Part shown: positions 1-8,902 of the stretch, in pieces
Position numbering within the stretch: position 1 is the first letter of the stretch
How the letters are laid out: each line of letters opens with the position of its first letter
Source: a bacterium
GTDB taxonomy: Bacteria > Vulcanimicrobiota > Vulcanimicrobiia > Vulcanimicrobiales > Vulcanimicrobiaceae
Direction: 5' to 3'
Assembly (NCBI GenBank): GCA_021832345.1
Contig: JAKBKY010000001.1
Coordinates: 272,385-336,384 of the forward strand
Length of the DNA stretch: 64,000 nucleotides
Notes under the pieces: model-generated
Databases searched by the model: none
Told to the model about the DNA's origin: nothing
What the model saw: the letters and a program-made list of their open reading frames with translations, nothing else
Translations under genes and position numbers: made by a program

Positions 1-485
1 CCGGAGGAGATTTTTACAATCCAGTCCCCGCCTGCGCCATGCGCCGGGATCGTAAGGTAGTCGGCCTCCCCTAGTAGCGCGCTGAGTTTGAGTTGCACTC
101 CTGGCAGCGCGAAGGTCAACGCATCTGCCGCCGGCGACTCGATGGGCTCTGTGGGTGAGAGCCGTACCGCACCAATGAGATCGCCGCCCAAGTATGCGAG
201 TAATGGGAAGTCGCGATTGGGCGAGACGCGCAGATACCGTGCGATGATCGTGCGCAGCCCACCCTCGGGCAGGAGGTTTGAAAAGAATGGCGGGGCGAGG
301 CGACGCGCACTCTGCGCCTCCTCGCGCAGGTTACCGAGATCGTCCAAGAAACTTTGGCTCAACACGGGCCGCGCATCATTTTCAACGTACTCTGGAGAAA
401 AGGCAAAAACCGTGCGGTCGTTGACCAGGTGCGTCAGATATCCAACATGGGCATCGCCTAACTCGACCGCGAGCGTGCGGATCAC
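1..485 (-). CDS. hipA: HipA-type serine/threonine kinase toxin, N-terminal part (cut by window edge)
   Basis: The gene starts at GTG 485, overlaps the hipB stop by 3 nt (GTGA) and runs off the left edge, leaving 161 codons. The translation has the N-terminal HipA pattern: a short beta-rich start (LAVELGDAHVGYLTHL), then RRLAPPFFSNLLPEGGLR, the GVQLKLSA stretch, and GDWIVKISS just before the cut, where family members enter the kinase core. HipA toxins phosphorylate a cellular target such as glutamyl-tRNA synthetase and induce dormancy; the partner HipB neutralises them. The kinase catalytic residues lie outside the window, so activity cannot be judged. The coupled start implies translation directly after hipB. 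Confidence 0.88.
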   Translation of the reverse strand, partial: MIRTLAVELGDAHVGYLTHLVNDRTVFAFSPEYVENDARPVLSQSFLDDLGNLREEAQSARRLAPPFFSNLLPEGGLRTIIARYLRVSPNRDFPLLAYLGGDLIGAVRLSPTEPIESPAADALTFALPGVQLKLSALLGEADYLTIPAHGAGGDWIVKISS

Positions 486-727
486 GGCACGCTCGCGATG
501 ACTTCGCGGACCAGCGCAAGCACCTTGCGTGGGACGAGCTGCGGTACAAGATCGAGCGCAGCGGCGAGTTGCGTGAAGGTCGATAGTCGCAGATCAGCGC
601 CGCGTTCGGCGAGCGACACCGTGGCTTGCGTGACCCCAGCCTGCTGGGCCAGCACTGCCTGGCTCAGGCCCGCTCGTAGACGCGCTGACCTCAAGCCCTC
701 GCCCGTATATGGTACAGCATATATCAT
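482..727 (-). CDS. hipB: HipB-like XRE-family antitoxin/repressor
   Basis: An 81-residue Cro/C1-type helix-turn-helix protein. The HTH covers roughly residues 11-65: LRSARLRAGLSQAVLA, then the recognition helix VTQATVSLAERG and LSTFTQLAAALDL. HipB proteins bind the HipA toxin and repress their own operon. I chose ATG 727 because a promoter (TTGCGC, 17 nt, TATAAT) lies at 762-734 and would start transcription at about 727, which gives a leaderless mRNA. A longer frame from ATG 745 (six more residues) exists, but that codon lies upstream of the predicted transcript start, and neither start has a Shine-Dalgarno sequence. The stop is coupled to hipA. Confidence 0.82.
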   Translation of the reverse strand: MIYAVPYTGEGLRSARLRAGLSQAVLAQQAGVTQATVSLAERGADLRLSTFTQLAAALDLVPQLVPRKVLALVREVIASVP

Positions 728-762
728 GCTTGGATTATACGCCATACCATATTAGTGCGCAA
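707..762 (-). promoter_or_regulatory. hipBA promoter flanked by an inverted-repeat operator
   Basis: On the minus strand, TTGCGC (762-757), a 17-nt spacer and a perfect TATAAT (739-734) form a sigma-70-type promoter. The 8-bp inverted repeat ATATGGTA (707-714) / TACCATAT (745-752) brackets the -10 box, and a smaller GCAT-N5-ATGC repeat (718-730) lies between. This fits autorepression by HipB. Function is inferred; the sequences are directly visible. Confidence 0.6.
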
Positions 763-1072
763 GGAGCCGCGCAAGGTGTGCGTACGCGAATTCCTCAATC
801 GTTCGTGGTGCTCGGGGTTCGCAGACGGGCGAATGTTGGAATTGTTGCGGCTCGACTGCGCCCCACAATCACCGCCGCACCACGGCAACTTTGAACGACA
901 AAAGTTATACTACCGCCGCTTTACGCTATCTCGATTGCTGTAGGTTGCCAGGAAGTCGGCCTTCCTCCAGCCTCCTCGACGACTTCGAACGTTCCACATG
1001 TGCGAGGCCGGAAGCCGTACTTGCGACGCCGAAATTGCGGCAGGTGATTACTCCTTAGTAATCGGGAGGAGC
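763..1072. other. Intergenic region, no gene supported
   Basis: Between the hipBA promoter and the next gene. Short overlapping open frames occur here, but none has a ribosome binding site or a recognisable sequence. It must hold the promoter of the gene starting at 1073; I see no clear -35/-10 pair. Confidence 0.5.
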
Positions 1073-1564
1073 ATGATGAAACACCTCGGGATACTATCAC
1101 TCCTGGCTGCGCTCGCCTTCTCGACGAATGGCGCGCACGCCGCGCCGGCCTCCATCAACCCATGTGCGGTCGTGACGCGCGCCGATGCGAGCATGGCGCT
1201 CGGGGTTCCCGCCCCACCGGGGTTCGCCGCCTCGCATATCGTCAATGCCGAACTTGGCGGGGGCCATCCCGTGGGACCAAAGGTGCTTTGCCGGTACCTT
1301 ACCTCGGTTGGCGATGTAAATGCACACATCCAGTCGTACGCGTCGGCGCGCAGCAAGTTCGACGCCGATCGTAAAGCCTGGTGGCCGACGAAAGCGTACA
1401 CGGGGATCGGCGATGGCGCATTCTATGCCGGCGGCGGCAACATGGAAGTGCTCAAGGGTCACTATATCCTGTGGCTCTCGCTGACGTTCAAGAAGCAAAT
1501 TGCGCCGCGCTACGCGGACCCGCGTCTTATTGCGCTCGCCAAGAAAGCCGTTACGCGCCTATGA
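1073..1564 (+). CDS. Small secreted protein of unknown function
   Basis: A 163-residue protein starting with MMKHLGILSLLAALAF and a signal peptide probably cleaved after AHA (about residue 23). The mature part begins PASINPCAVVTRADASMALG, a pattern common in exported DUF3558-like proteins where a Cys and an 'A-x-x-ALG' helix follow the cleavage site. A second Cys (LCRYL) could pair with it. ATG 1073 is chosen because GGGAGGA lies 5 nt upstream; the frame stays open for 25 codons before it, without support. Monocistronic, with no neighbour suggesting a role. The family assignment is tentative. Confidence 0.7.
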   Translation: MMKHLGILSLLAALAFSTNGAHAAPASINPCAVVTRADASMALGVPAPPGFAASHIVNAELGGGHPVGPKVLCRYLTSVGDVNAHIQSYASARSKFDADRKAWWPTKAYTGIGDGAFYAGGGNMEVLKGHYILWLSLTFKKQIAPRYADPRLIALAKKAVTRL

Positions 1565-1592
1565 ACGACTCCATCTGATGCGCCGCCTCGCG

Positions 1593-2759
1593 TCAACGCG
1601 GCATGCGTACGCGTTCCAGGCCTAGCCACTGCGCCATCGCCTCGAGATCCTCGCGCAGGCGCGGGCGCAGGCTGCGCGCGTCGACGTTGGGTTCAAGGTG
1701 GACCGCATGCACGAGCAACGAACCGGCAGCGCGATCGGCTTTCACATCCACGCGCGCCACCAGCGTTTCACCGAAGAGGTACGGCAGAACGTAGTAGCCG
1801 TGGATGCGTTTGTGCACGGGGGTGTAGATCTCGATACGATAGTGAAAATCGAAGAGGCGCTTCGTCCGCTTGCGATTCCATACCAGTGAGTCGAACGGCG
1901 AGAGCAGGGCACGCGCTTCCATGCGGCGGGGTAGGCGGGCATCGCGGTGCAGATAGGCGGGCTGCTTCCAGCCGTCGACGTTCACCCGCTGCACGCACCC
2001 TTCTTCCACCAGTTCGGCGAGAGGCAACGCCGCATCGACAGCATCGAGGCGAAAGTAATCGCACAGATCGGCCTGCGTAGCTATGCCAAAGGCGCGAGCG
2101 GCGATCGCCAGCAGCGTGCGGTGCGCGTCGCGCTCCGTCATCTGCGGTGCATGCAGGAGTTCCGGCGGAAGAATGCGCTCGGGCAGATCGTAGACTCGTT
2201 CGAAGCTCGGCCGTCGCGTCGCCGCCAAGAGCTGACCGCTCCAAAACAGGAACTCGAGCGCGCGTTTGGTATCGCTCCACCCCCACCAACTGCCCGTACT
2301 CTTGGCATCCGTGAACTGCGAAGCGCTCATCGGGCCGTTCGAAGCGATCGTCGCTCGAACGCGCTCCACCAACTCCGCGGCCTCTCTGCCCACTCGCGCG
2401 ACGTTGCCCCAGGTGCCGCGACCCTGACGAGCTCGCTCCATGCGCCACCGGAACACCGGATACATTTCGATGGGAACGAGCGACGCCTCATGCGCCCAGT
2501 ACTCGAAGAGCCGGCGCTTGCGCCCGTACGCAAGCCGCTCGAGGGTTGCGCGATCGTAAGCGCCGAAGCGCGAGAACGCAGGAAGAAAGTGCGATCGAAC
2601 GAGCACGTTCACCGAATCGATCTGCACTGCGCCAAGCCGTTGCACCAGCGTGCGCAGCCGCCGCGCCGTCACCGTGCCCTCGACCGTTCCGAAAGCCTGC
2701 GCTGCCAGGGCGATGCGCCGAGCTTGCGAGGCGCTCAAGTCGCTACGGCGTTGACTCAC
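1593..2759 (-). CDS. Winged-helix DNA glycosylase of the YcaQ/AlkX (HTH_42) family
   Basis: A 388-residue protein of the COG3214 family. YcaQ-type enzymes unhook interstrand crosslinks and remove N-alkylated purines. The family's catalytic Q-x-D motif is visible as Q46-I-D48 in LGAVQIDSVNVLVRSH, followed by FSRFGAYDRATLERL and FEYWAHEASLVP, both typical of the family. Winged-helix repeats follow, with SPFDSLVWNRKRTKRLFDFHYRIEIYTP near the C-terminus. The start is GTG 2759, overlapping the TGA of the upstream YqaJ-like gene (GTGA), so the two should be co-translated. Specificity for crosslinks versus monoadducts cannot be read from sequence. Confidence 0.86.
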   Translation of the reverse strand: MSQRRSDLSASQARRIALAAQAFGTVEGTVTARRLRTLVQRLGAVQIDSVNVLVRSHFLPAFSRFGAYDRATLERLAYGRKRRLFEYWAHEASLVPIEMYPVFRWRMERARQGRGTWGNVARVGREAAELVERVRATIASNGPMSASQFTDAKSTGSWWGWSDTKRALEFLFWSGQLLAATRRPSFERVYDLPERILPPELLHAPQMTERDAHRTLLAIAARAFGIATQADLCDYFRLDAVDAALPLAELVEEGCVQRVNVDGWKQPAYLHRDARLPRRMEARALLSPFDSLVWNRKRTKRLFDFHYRIEIYTPVHKRIHGYYVLPYLFGETLVARVDVKADRAAGSLLVHAVHLEPNVDARSLRPRLREDLEAMAQWLGLERVRMPR

Positions 2760-3652
2760 TTGATGCGCAAGACACGGCTCTGCTCGGTAACCGTCAACTC
2801 AAGCGCAAGTTGCGGGTGCTGCGCCCGCAAGGCCGCGAGATCGACCCGGCTACGAGATTGATTCTTCCAGGTGACCAGCGTCGCACCGCCGTCGACGAGC
2901 CGCTCGCGTTCACCGAGCGCCAACATCAGTGTCGTTTTGAGGGCCTCTTCACGTTCTTCAAGCGCGCGCACCTGCTCCCGGAGATTCCGCAACTCGGCAA
3001 CGGTCCCACGCAAGGCATCGTCGGCGGCCAGGGTCTTCCCGGGATCGGCGAGCGGATAGGCCAGACGCGCATCCATCAGCGTACGCAGTGCAGGCGGCTC
3101 GCGCCGCTGGATGCACTCCCAGAAGGCCAGCTCCTCGGCGATGAGGCCTTCGATAAACTCATCGTCGCGCTCGTATGAGTAGACGCGCAGATCGTTACCG
3201 CCGATCAACACCGCGATGTCCCAGACCGCCCACCCGGTGACCGCCAGGTAGTGCTGGATCTGCGCGTAGTAGCTCGGCGGAACCGCATCGGGGGAGCGCG
3301 CGCCGTCATCGCCCCACTGATTCGCGGCAAACGCTGAAGCGGTCTTGCACTCGAGCCCCACCTCTTTGCCCGCCACGGCGAAGTCGATATGGGCACCCAG
3401 CATGGGATGCTCGGGGTGAACGAGCATCTCGGGGTGGCGCACCAAGCGTCGTCCGGTCCTCTCGGCGTAGGCTTCGCCGACCACGGGCTCCAAGCGCCTT
3501 CCCCAAGCCGTAGAGTGGTTCTCGGCTTCGATTCGTTCACTCTGCCCGGTCTTCTCGAGCCAGAGTTGGTAGGGGCTCGTATAGGCGTTCACTCCGAGAA
3601 TCACCCCGGCGTCGCTTCCCCCGATGAAGTCCCTGCGCTGCGATGCATCCAT
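2756..3652 (-). CDS. YqaJ-family (lambda exonuclease-like) recombination nuclease
   Basis: A 298-residue protein starting MDASQRRDFIGGSDAGVILG; the GGSDA motif is the usual N-terminal signature of YqaJ recombinases. The PD-(D/E)xK nuclease residues are visible: E55 (GRRLEP), D90 (GAHIDFAV), then E101 and K103 (GLECKTAS). The C-terminal third (about 205-255) is a charged coiled-coil stretch rich in R, E and L. Relatives are 5'-3' exonucleases, usually in phages with a Bet/RecT annealing partner; no such partner or other phage gene is present here. ATG 3652 is preferred because longer frames run into the divergent hydrolase region. It is translationally coupled to the YcaQ-like glycosylase downstream. 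Confidence 0.84.
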   Translation of the reverse strand: MDASQRRDFIGGSDAGVILGVNAYTSPYQLWLEKTGQSERIEAENHSTAWGRRLEPVVGEAYAERTGRRLVRHPEMLVHPEHPMLGAHIDFAVAGKEVGLECKTASAFAANQWGDDGARSPDAVPPSYYAQIQHYLAVTGWAVWDIAVLIGGNDLRVYSYERDDEFIEGLIAEELAFWECIQRREPPALRTLMDARLAYPLADPGKTLAADDALRGTVAELRNLREQVRALEEREEALKTTLMLALGERERLVDGGATLVTWKNQSRSRVDLAALRAQHPQLALELTVTEQSRVLRIK

Positions 3653-3746
3653 GAGCGCGCTCTTCGACGCGAGCCGGCCGGGACCGTGCCTGGGCCGCTG
3701 TGGGAAGACGCTCAGAAGGCAGGGACCATCTGCCGAGAGCATACTC

Positions 3747-4844
3747 GTGAAGGTGACCGCGCAGACCCCGCTTTGGACGAGCACGATCGTCTCGTTATGT
3801 GTGACCGCTCTGCTGATGCTCGTTCCACGGCTAGCCGACGCGCGCGTGACGCCGCTCGGCCCGGTGCAGATCGTCCACCTCGACGAGATCGTGCGCACCG
3901 TGATGGGCGAATCCCACATCAACGGCCTGGCAATGGGCGTCGCAGAGGGTGGGATGACCCTTTACGCGCACGGCTACGGCTTTGCCGATCGAGCTCGTCG
4001 CGTACGCACAACGCCGGCCACCGGCTTTGCCATCGGTTCGATAACGAAGAGCTTTACGGCGGCCGCAGTGCTGACGCTCGTCGCACGCGGTGATCTCGCA
4101 CTCAACGATCGGCTCGGTACTCTGGTGCCGATGTATCGACGCGGGCACGACGTGACCTTACGCGACGTGCTGCAACAGACCAGCGGCATCCCCGATTACA
4201 CCCATCTCCCGTCGTTCGACCGATCACGGCGCCGGCCGGTCTCGGCGCACGGCCTCGTCGGGCGCATCGCGTCGCTGCCGCTGCGCTTCCAGCCCGCAAC
4301 CGACTGGGCGTACAGCAACACGAACTACGTGCTGGCGGCGCTCGCGGTGCAGCGCACGAGCGGCCAACCCTACCAAGCCTATCTCCAGCGCGCGTTGCTG
4401 ACGCCGCTGCACCTGCACCGAACGCACCTTGCCTGGCCCTTCCTGCGCAACCCCGACGATGCGCAAGGCAATCTGCCGCTCGGCTCGCCGACGCTCGCCT
4501 TCGGCAGCGCCGATCTCTCCTCGGATGTTCCCGATCTGCTGCGCTGGGGCAGCGCACTCATGGCGGGGCGCGCGCTCCCGCGCCGTTATGCGCGAACGCT
4601 CTGGCAGCCGGCGCAGCTTGCGACCGGCCAGCGAATCGGCTACGGAGAGGGTCTCTTCTTGGAGCGGGACTTTGGCCGGAGGGTCGCGTGGGCGAGCGGC
4701 TACGTCAACGGCTTCTCGGCCTTCTTCATGCTTGTGCCGCAACGTCGCGTGGTCATCGCGCTGCTGGCCAACCAGAATGCCGTCGACCTCGGGCCGCTGG
4801 CGCGCAGCATCCTCGCGATCGTTCTCGATGCGCGCGACCCATAA
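3747..4844 (+). CDS. Secreted serine hydrolase, class C beta-lactamase/DD-peptidase fold
   Basis: A 365-residue protein of the penicillin-binding-like family. The active-site SxxK is S98-I-T-K101, and YxN is Y189-S-N191 (DWAYSNTNYV). The third motif is an HxG-type element expected near WASGYVNGFSAFF but less clear. An N-terminal hydrophobic segment (about residues 10-31) acts as signal or anchor. The start is GTG 3747; a second GTG follows two codons later. The frame extends upstream to 3624 but there overlaps the divergent exonuclease gene. Members include esterases, D-aminopeptidases and lactamases, so the substrate is open. It converges with uppS 4 nt downstream. Confidence 0.83.
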   Translation: MKVTAQTPLWTSTIVSLCVTALLMLVPRLADARVTPLGPVQIVHLDEIVRTVMGESHINGLAMGVAEGGMTLYAHGYGFADRARRVRTTPATGFAIGSITKSFTAAAVLTLVARGDLALNDRLGTLVPMYRRGHDVTLRDVLQQTSGIPDYTHLPSFDRSRRRPVSAHGLVGRIASLPLRFQPATDWAYSNTNYVLAALAVQRTSGQPYQAYLQRALLTPLHLHRTHLAWPFLRNPDDAQGNLPLGSPTLAFGSADLSSDVPDLLRWGSALMAGRALPRRYARTLWQPAQLATGQRIGYGEGLFLERDFGRRVAWASGYVNGFSAFFMLVPQRRVVIALLANQNAVDLGPLARSILAIVLDARDP

Positions 4845-4848
4845 GCGC

Positions 4849-5565
4849 TTACGCGCCGAAGCGGCGTTGGCGCTCGCCGAACGTATCCAGCGCTTGGCCG
4901 AAGGCGACCTCGTCGAAATCCGGCCAGAGCACCGGCAGCGTCATGAGTTCGGTGTAGGCCAGTTGGTAGAGCAGAAAGTTTGAGATGCGAAAATCGCCGC
5001 CGGTGCGGATGAGCAGATCGGGATCGGGCGCGCCAGGCGCATCCATGCGCGAGCGCAACGCCGCCTCGTCAACATCGGCTGCTCGCAGACGACCGCGTTC
5101 GACATCCCGGGCAAGAGCCTGCACGGCACGGACGATCTCTGCCCGGCCGCTGTAGTTGAGCGCCAGACTCAAAGTCAGACGCGAGTTCTGCGCGGTCGCA
5201 CGAACCAGGTCCCGCACCGCGGCACGAGCCGGAAGGATGAACGCATCAAGGTCCCCGATGACCTCGACCCGGACGCCTTGTGCGCAGAGTCCCGCCGATT
5301 CGCTGCGGGCGCTCGCGGCACAGAGTTGCATGATGAGGTCGACTTCGTGCGGGGTACGGCGCCAGTTCTCGGTGGAAAACCCGTAGACGGTCAGCCGAGC
5401 AACGCCACGGTCGATGGCAGCGCGCACCGCGGCGCGCAACGCCGTTACCCCACGACGGTGCCCCTCGACGGCGGGCAGCCCATGGAGGGCCGCCCAACGC
5501 CGGTTGCCGTCCATGATGATCGCCACATGGGCCGGCGCCGGATCGAGCGCGCGAGCGTTGAGCAT
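4849..5565 (-). CDS. uppS: Undecaprenyl diphosphate synthase (cis-prenyltransferase)
   Basis: A 238-residue enzyme that condenses farnesyl diphosphate with eight isopentenyl diphosphates to give the C55 carrier used for peptidoglycan and other surface polymers. Family signatures are complete: HVAIIMDGNRRWA with the catalytic Asp near residue 19, GHRRG, YGFSTENWRR, LSLALNYSGRAEI and the C-terminal RTGGDFRISNFLLYQLAYTE. Length is normal for the family. Divergent from the tricorn gene with about 100 nt between starts. It supplies the lipid carrier for the mraY/murG steps encoded at 58-63 kb. Confidence 0.96.
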   Translation of the reverse strand: MLNARALDPAPAHVAIIMDGNRRWAALHGLPAVEGHRRGVTALRAAVRAAIDRGVARLTVYGFSTENWRRTPHEVDLIMQLCAASARSESAGLCAQGVRVEVIGDLDAFILPARAAVRDLVRATAQNSRLTLSLALNYSGRAEIVRAVQALARDVERGRLRAADVDEAALRSRMDAPGAPDPDLLIRTGGDFRISNFLLYQLAYTELMTLPVLWPDFDEVAFGQALDTFGERQRRFGA

Positions 5566-5665
5566 CCCTCACTTTGTACCACAGAGACAAAACTACGGCA
5601 AGTCCTTCAGCGCGCAAGCGGGCAGCCTGGCGGAACGGCGCACCCCCGTCGCCAAAGGGAGCGCC

Positions 5666-8600
5666 ATGGATCAAGGCTACTACCGTCATCCGACGATTGC
5701 ACAGAACCTGCTCGTCTTCGTCTGTGAAGACGACCTCTGGAGCGTCCCCGCCTCCGGTGGGAGCGCAACGCGCCTGACGGTCAGTTTCGGCGCCTGCAGC
5801 TTCCCCCGACTCTCGCCCGACGGTACGCGTCTGGCCTTCATTTCGACGGACGACGGCAATCCGGAACTCTACGTGATGCCGGCGGCCGGCGGCACGCCGA
5901 CTCGCCTCACCTTTCTCGGCGGCACGATGCTGGCGACCTTGGGCTGGAGCCCCAACAGCGAAGAGATTCTCTTCGTCGCCAATCCGAGCGCGTGGTACGA
6001 ACGCGAAACGCGCGCCTTCGCGATCGGAGCCGACGGCGGGCCGCCGCGCGAACTGAATCTGGGGCACTGCAAGGCGCTAAGCGCCGGCCCGAACGGCGGA
6101 ACGGTGATCGGACGCAACAGCGACGATCCCGCTCGCTGGAAACGCTACCGCGGAGGCACCTCGGGCGAGGTCTGGATCGATCCTAACGGCGACGGGAACT
6201 TCGAGCGTCTACCGCTGCCCGCCGGCAACCCGGTTTGGCCGATGTGGATCGGCGAACGCATCTACGTGCTGGCCGACCACGAAGGCATCGGCAATCTGTA
6301 CTCGTGTCTCCCCGACGGCAGCGATCTGCGGCGTTGCACGAACGAAGCCGAGTACTACGTGCGCTTTCCATCCACCGACGGCACGCGCATCGTCTATGCC
6401 GCGGGCGGCACCCTGCAGTGTTACGACGTCGCCTCCGAGACGACGTCGCAGATATCCATCGATGCGCCCTCCACCGCGCCGCAGGCCGCGCGGCGCTTCG
6501 TTTCGGGTGGCGATGAACTCGAACATATGGCCGTGCACCCCGATGGTACGCGCGTGGCCCTGATTGCACGGGGGCAACCGTTCACGATGCCGCTCTTCGA
6601 AGGCGCCGTCCTCCATCACGGGATCGGCAGCCGCGCGCGATATCGACTCGCCGAATGGTTGCACGACGGGACGCGCTTCATCTGCGTCACCGATCGCAAC
6701 GGGCACGAGCAACTGGAGATACATCATCACGATACCTCCCACGAACCGCGAATCGTCTCCAGCGGCGATATCGGGCGCGTCACGGATCTGGTCGCTTCGC
6801 CCTGCGCCAACCTTGTCGCCTTTGCCAACCATCGTCACGAACTCTGCGTTCTCGATCTTGACGACGGCAAACTACGCCTGCTCGACCAGAGCCCGGCGTA
6901 CCGGATCACCGACCTTGCCTTCTCACCCGACGGACGTTACCTCGCCTACGCCTGGTGGCCGGCCGAGGGGACTTCGCAGATCCGCATCGTGAAGATCAAG
7001 TCGGGCAAAGTACACGAGATTACCTCACCCTTACGGGTGGATCGTTGCCCGGCGTGGGATCCAGAAGGCAAGTATCTCTACTTCATCGGTACGCGTGACT
7101 TTCACCCGGTCTACGATGCGCTGCAGTTCGATCTCAGTTTCCCGCAGGCGCAGCGGCCGTTTGCCGTCACGCTGCGATACGACGTGCCGTCACCCTTCGT
7201 CGCGCAACCGCGCCCCATCCACAACGACCACCACGATCACGGCGATGCCAAAGACGACGACAAGGAGAAGAAGGCACCGCGCATCGAGATCGATTTCGAC
7301 GGCATCCAAGGGCGGGTGCTCGCCTTCCCCATCGATGAAGGCGACTACCAGCAGATCGTTGCCGCCAAGGGACGCGCCCTCTTCACGCGCTTCGAGGTTC
7401 GCGGCATCGTCCCATCCGGGCGTGCCTGGGACGAAGAGGATAACGTTGGAACGTTGCTGGCGTACGATTTCGAGCATCAACGCTGCGCGACCGCGGCACA
7501 CGACGCCGGCGAGATTCGCCTGGGGAGCGATGGGCATACGTTGCTCTACACGTCGCACGAACGGCTACGCGCGATCGATGCGCTCGCCGAGTTGCCCGAG
7601 GAGGGTGACGAACCGAAAATCCCGACCGAGCCTGGTCGCAAGAGCGGGTATCTCGATCTCGATCGCATCGAGATCGAGATCGTCGCTCGCGACGAATGGG
7701 CACAGATGTATCGCGAGGCATGGCGACTGCAAACCGAACAGTTCTGGGTCGAGGATATGAGCGACATCGACTGGGATAAGGTCTACGATCGCTATCTGCC
7801 GTTGCTGGCGCGCGTTCGCACGCGGACGGAGCTCTCCGATCTCATCTGGGAGATGCAAGGAGAACTTGGCACGTCGCATGCGTACGAAATCGGCGGCGAC
7901 CTGCGCGTTCCACCGCAGTATCAGCGTGGCTTCCTCGGCGCCGACTACGCCTGGGACGGCCAACGCGAAGGCTATCGCATCGAGCGCATCTATCGCGGCG
8001 ACTCGTGGATTCGTCACAGCGACTCTCCACTGGCCGAACCGGGGCTCGACATTCGGGAAGGCGACCTGCTCTTGGCCCTCGGCGGCAAGCGGCTCACGCT
8101 CGAGTTTCCGCCGGAACGCGCGCTCGTCAACGCCGCCGGCCGGGATCTCGCGCTCACCTTGCGCCAGCGGCGTGACGAAGAGCGGACCGTGGTCGTCAAG
8201 GCGCTTGCAAGCGAAGCGAGTCTACGGTATCGCGCCTGGGTGGACGCCAATCGCGAACACGTGCATACCGCCACGAGCGGTGCCGTCGGCTACGTTCATA
8301 TCCCAGACATGGGGCCGTGGGGATTCTCTGAGTTTCATCGCGGCTTCTTAAACGAGTTCGATCGACAGGGGCTCATCGTCGACGTGCGCTACAACCGCGG
8401 CGGACACGTATCTCCGCTGTTGCTCGAGAAGCTTGCGCGCAAACGCGTCGGCTTCGACGTACCGCGCTACGGCAAACCGCTCCCGTATCCGCCCGAGTCC
8501 GTCGCGGGGCCGATGGTCGCGCTCACCAATCAGTTCGCCGGCTCCGACGGCGACATCTTCAGCCACTGCTTCAAGCTCTACGAACTCGGGCCGCTGGTTG

Positions 8601-8896
8601 GCAAGCGCACTTGGGGCGGCGTCATCGGCATCAACCCATACCATCGACTGGTCGACGGCACGGTGACGACGCAGCCGGAGTTCTCGTTCTGGTTTCGCGA
8701 CGTCGGTTGGCGCGTAGAGAACTACGGCACCGATCCCGACTACGACGTCGACATCGCTCCGCACCACTACCGGCAAGGGATCGATCCTCAACTGGAGACC
8801 GCCCTTCGCCTGATTCAAACGGCGCTTGAGCAGAGCACACCGCTGCAGCCCGATCTCTCGACGCGCCCGTCGTTGCCGTTGCCGACGCTGCAGTAA
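5666..8896 (+). CDS. tri: Tricorn protease homologue
   Basis: A 1076-residue cytosolic peptidase close to full tricorn length, which trims oligopeptides released by Lon or proteasome-like proteases. Domain order: beta-propeller repeats with DGTRLAF- and DGRYLAYAWW-type blades (about 1-680), a His/Asp/Lys-rich linker (HNDHHDHGDAKDDDKEKK, about 515-532), a core domain, a PDZ-like domain (about 770-860) and the C2 catalytic domain. Catalytic residues line up as S737-H738 (GTSHAYE), nucleophile S960 with D961 (FAGSDGD) and E1018 (WRVENYG), so an active enzyme is expected. The start is ATG 5666 with AAAGGGA just upstream; the open frame before it overlaps uppS antisense. Monocistronic. Confidence 0.95.
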   Translation: MDQGYYRHPTIAQNLLVFVCEDDLWSVPASGGSATRLTVSFGACSFPRLSPDGTRLAFISTDDGNPELYVMPAAGGTPTRLTFLGGTMLATLGWSPNSEEILFVANPSAWYERETRAFAIGADGGPPRELNLGHCKALSAGPNGGTVIGRNSDDPARWKRYRGGTSGEVWIDPNGDGNFERLPLPAGNPVWPMWIGERIYVLADHEGIGNLYSCLPDGSDLRRCTNEAEYYVRFPSTDGTRIVYAAGGTLQCYDVASETTSQISIDAPSTAPQAARRFVSGGDELEHMAVHPDGTRVALIARGQPFTMPLFEGAVLHHGIGSRARYRLAEWLHDGTRFICVTDRNGHEQLEIHHHDTSHEPRIVSSGDIGRVTDLVASPCANLVAFANHRHELCVLDLDDGKLRLLDQSPAYRITDLAFSPDGRYLAYAWWPAEGTSQIRIVKIKSGKVHEITSPLRVDRCPAWDPEGKYLYFIGTRDFHPVYDALQFDLSFPQAQRPFAVTLRYDVPSPFVAQPRPIHNDHHDHGDAKDDDKEKKAPRIEIDFDGIQGRVLAFPIDEGDYQQIVAAKGRALFTRFEVRGIVPSGRAWDEEDNVGTLLAYDFEHQRCATAAHDAGEIRLGSDGHTLLYTSHERLRAIDALAELPEEGDEPKIPTEPGRKSGYLDLDRIEIEIVARDEWAQMYREAWRLQTEQFWVEDMSDIDWDKVYDRYLPLLARVRTRTELSDLIWEMQGELGTSHAYEIGGDLRVPPQYQRGFLGADYAWDGQREGYRIERIYRGDSWIRHSDSPLAEPGLDIREGDLLLALGGKRLTLEFPPERALVNAAGRDLALTLRQRRDEERTVVVKALASEASLRYRAWVDANREHVHTATSGAVGYVHIPDMGPWGFSEFHRGFLNEFDRQGLIVDVRYNRGGHVSPLLLEKLARKRVGFDVPRYGKPLPYPPESVAGPMVALTNQFAGSDGDIFSHCFKLYELGPLVGKRTWGGVIGINPYHRLVDGTVTTQPEFSFWFRDVGWRVENYGTDPDYDVDIAPHHYRQGIDPQLETALRLIQTALEQSTPLQPDLSTRPSLPLPTLQ

Positions 8897-8902
8897 GCGC
8901 TT

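Noticed and set aside
88-501. Long open frame on the plus strand over hipA
   Set aside because: Arg/Ser-rich shadow of the hipA gene; the minus-strand translation matches HipA and this one matches nothing.
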